Shown here: positions 6,066 to 6,150 of the stretch, piece by piece
Layout: every line of letters begins with the position of its first letter
Position numbering within the stretch: position 1 is the stretch's first letter
Origin: Chloroflexota bacterium
GTDB lineage: Bacteria; Chloroflexota; Dehalococcoidia; JACQGW01
DNA length: 6,150 nt
Direction: 5' to 3'
NCBI GenBank assembly: GCA_016199325.1
Contig: JACQGW010000371.1
Span: 1 to 6,150 of the forward strand
Translations under genes and position numbers: made by a program
The notes under the pieces: generated by a model
Database searches by the model: none
What the model was told of the DNA's origin: nothing
What the model saw: the letters and a program-made list of their open reading frames with translations, nothing else

Positions 6066-6125
6066 GCGACCAGCCGACCTGCCCCCTCACAAGCGGCGTC
6101 CCCTCGTCACGCTAGACGCTTGTTG

Positions 6126-6150
6126 GAACGCTGTCATGCTGAGCCGCAGC
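6126..6150 (+). repeat. Dispersed repeat copy (C), cut by the window edge
   Basis: GTCATGCTGAGCCGCAGC (6133-6150) is the exact reverse complement of 2429-2446, and 6126-6147 matches copy B (2362-2383) at 19 of 22 positions. The repeat runs off the right edge; by analogy with copy A it should go on to GAAGCATCTCCCC. Confidence 0.75.

Noticed and set aside
5381..6115. Plus-strand open frame opposite the response regulator
   Set aside because: Low-complexity translation without family likeness; the minus strand encodes a complete OmpR-type regulator.

Overview
The window looks like chromosomal DNA from a GC-rich bacterium, most likely a member of the Chloroflexota (Thermomicrobia/Sphaerobacter-like). 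Two things suggest this. One is a large DUF2298 ('Chlor_Arch_YYY') multi-pass membrane protein, a family known mainly from Chloroflexota and archaea. The other is several short dispersed repeats of the kind common between genes in such genomes. The assignment is an inference from protein and repeat style, not from a marker gene.

Layout. Plus strand, 1-1521: the C-terminal part of the DUF2298 protein, open at the left edge. It carries two heptamer-type repeat tracts, in opposite orientations, that are read in frame as loop sequence. Plus strand, 1646-1992: a small AbrB/MazE-type antitoxin gene with a good ribosome binding site, a consensus -10 box and a palindromic candidate operator. Its partner toxin is broken: a PIN-domain N-terminus starts by GTGA overlap at 1989 and loses its homology after about 21 codons. 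A second relic, the N-terminus of a DUF5615 (PIN-like) toxin, follows in another frame. From about 2140 to 2471 there is no intact gene, only decayed toxin sequence and several short repeats.

Minus strand, 5968 down to 2472: a compact three-gene operon in the order response regulator, histidine kinase, HtrA-type serine protease. The regulator and kinase overlap by 4 bp and the protease follows after 15 bp. The same order is found in the mycobacterial mprA-mprB-pepD locus. The simplest reading is an envelope-stress circuit: the membrane kinase senses a signal outside the membrane, the OmpR-type regulator changes transcription, and the membrane-anchored HtrA protease handles damaged exported proteins.

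The operon is bracketed by inverted copies of one dispersed repeat (2429-2446 and 6133-6150, 18 bp identical), with a more diverged copy at 2362-2383. The copy just behind htrA also forms a strong hairpin. No rRNA, tRNA, CRISPR array or insertion sequence was recognised.
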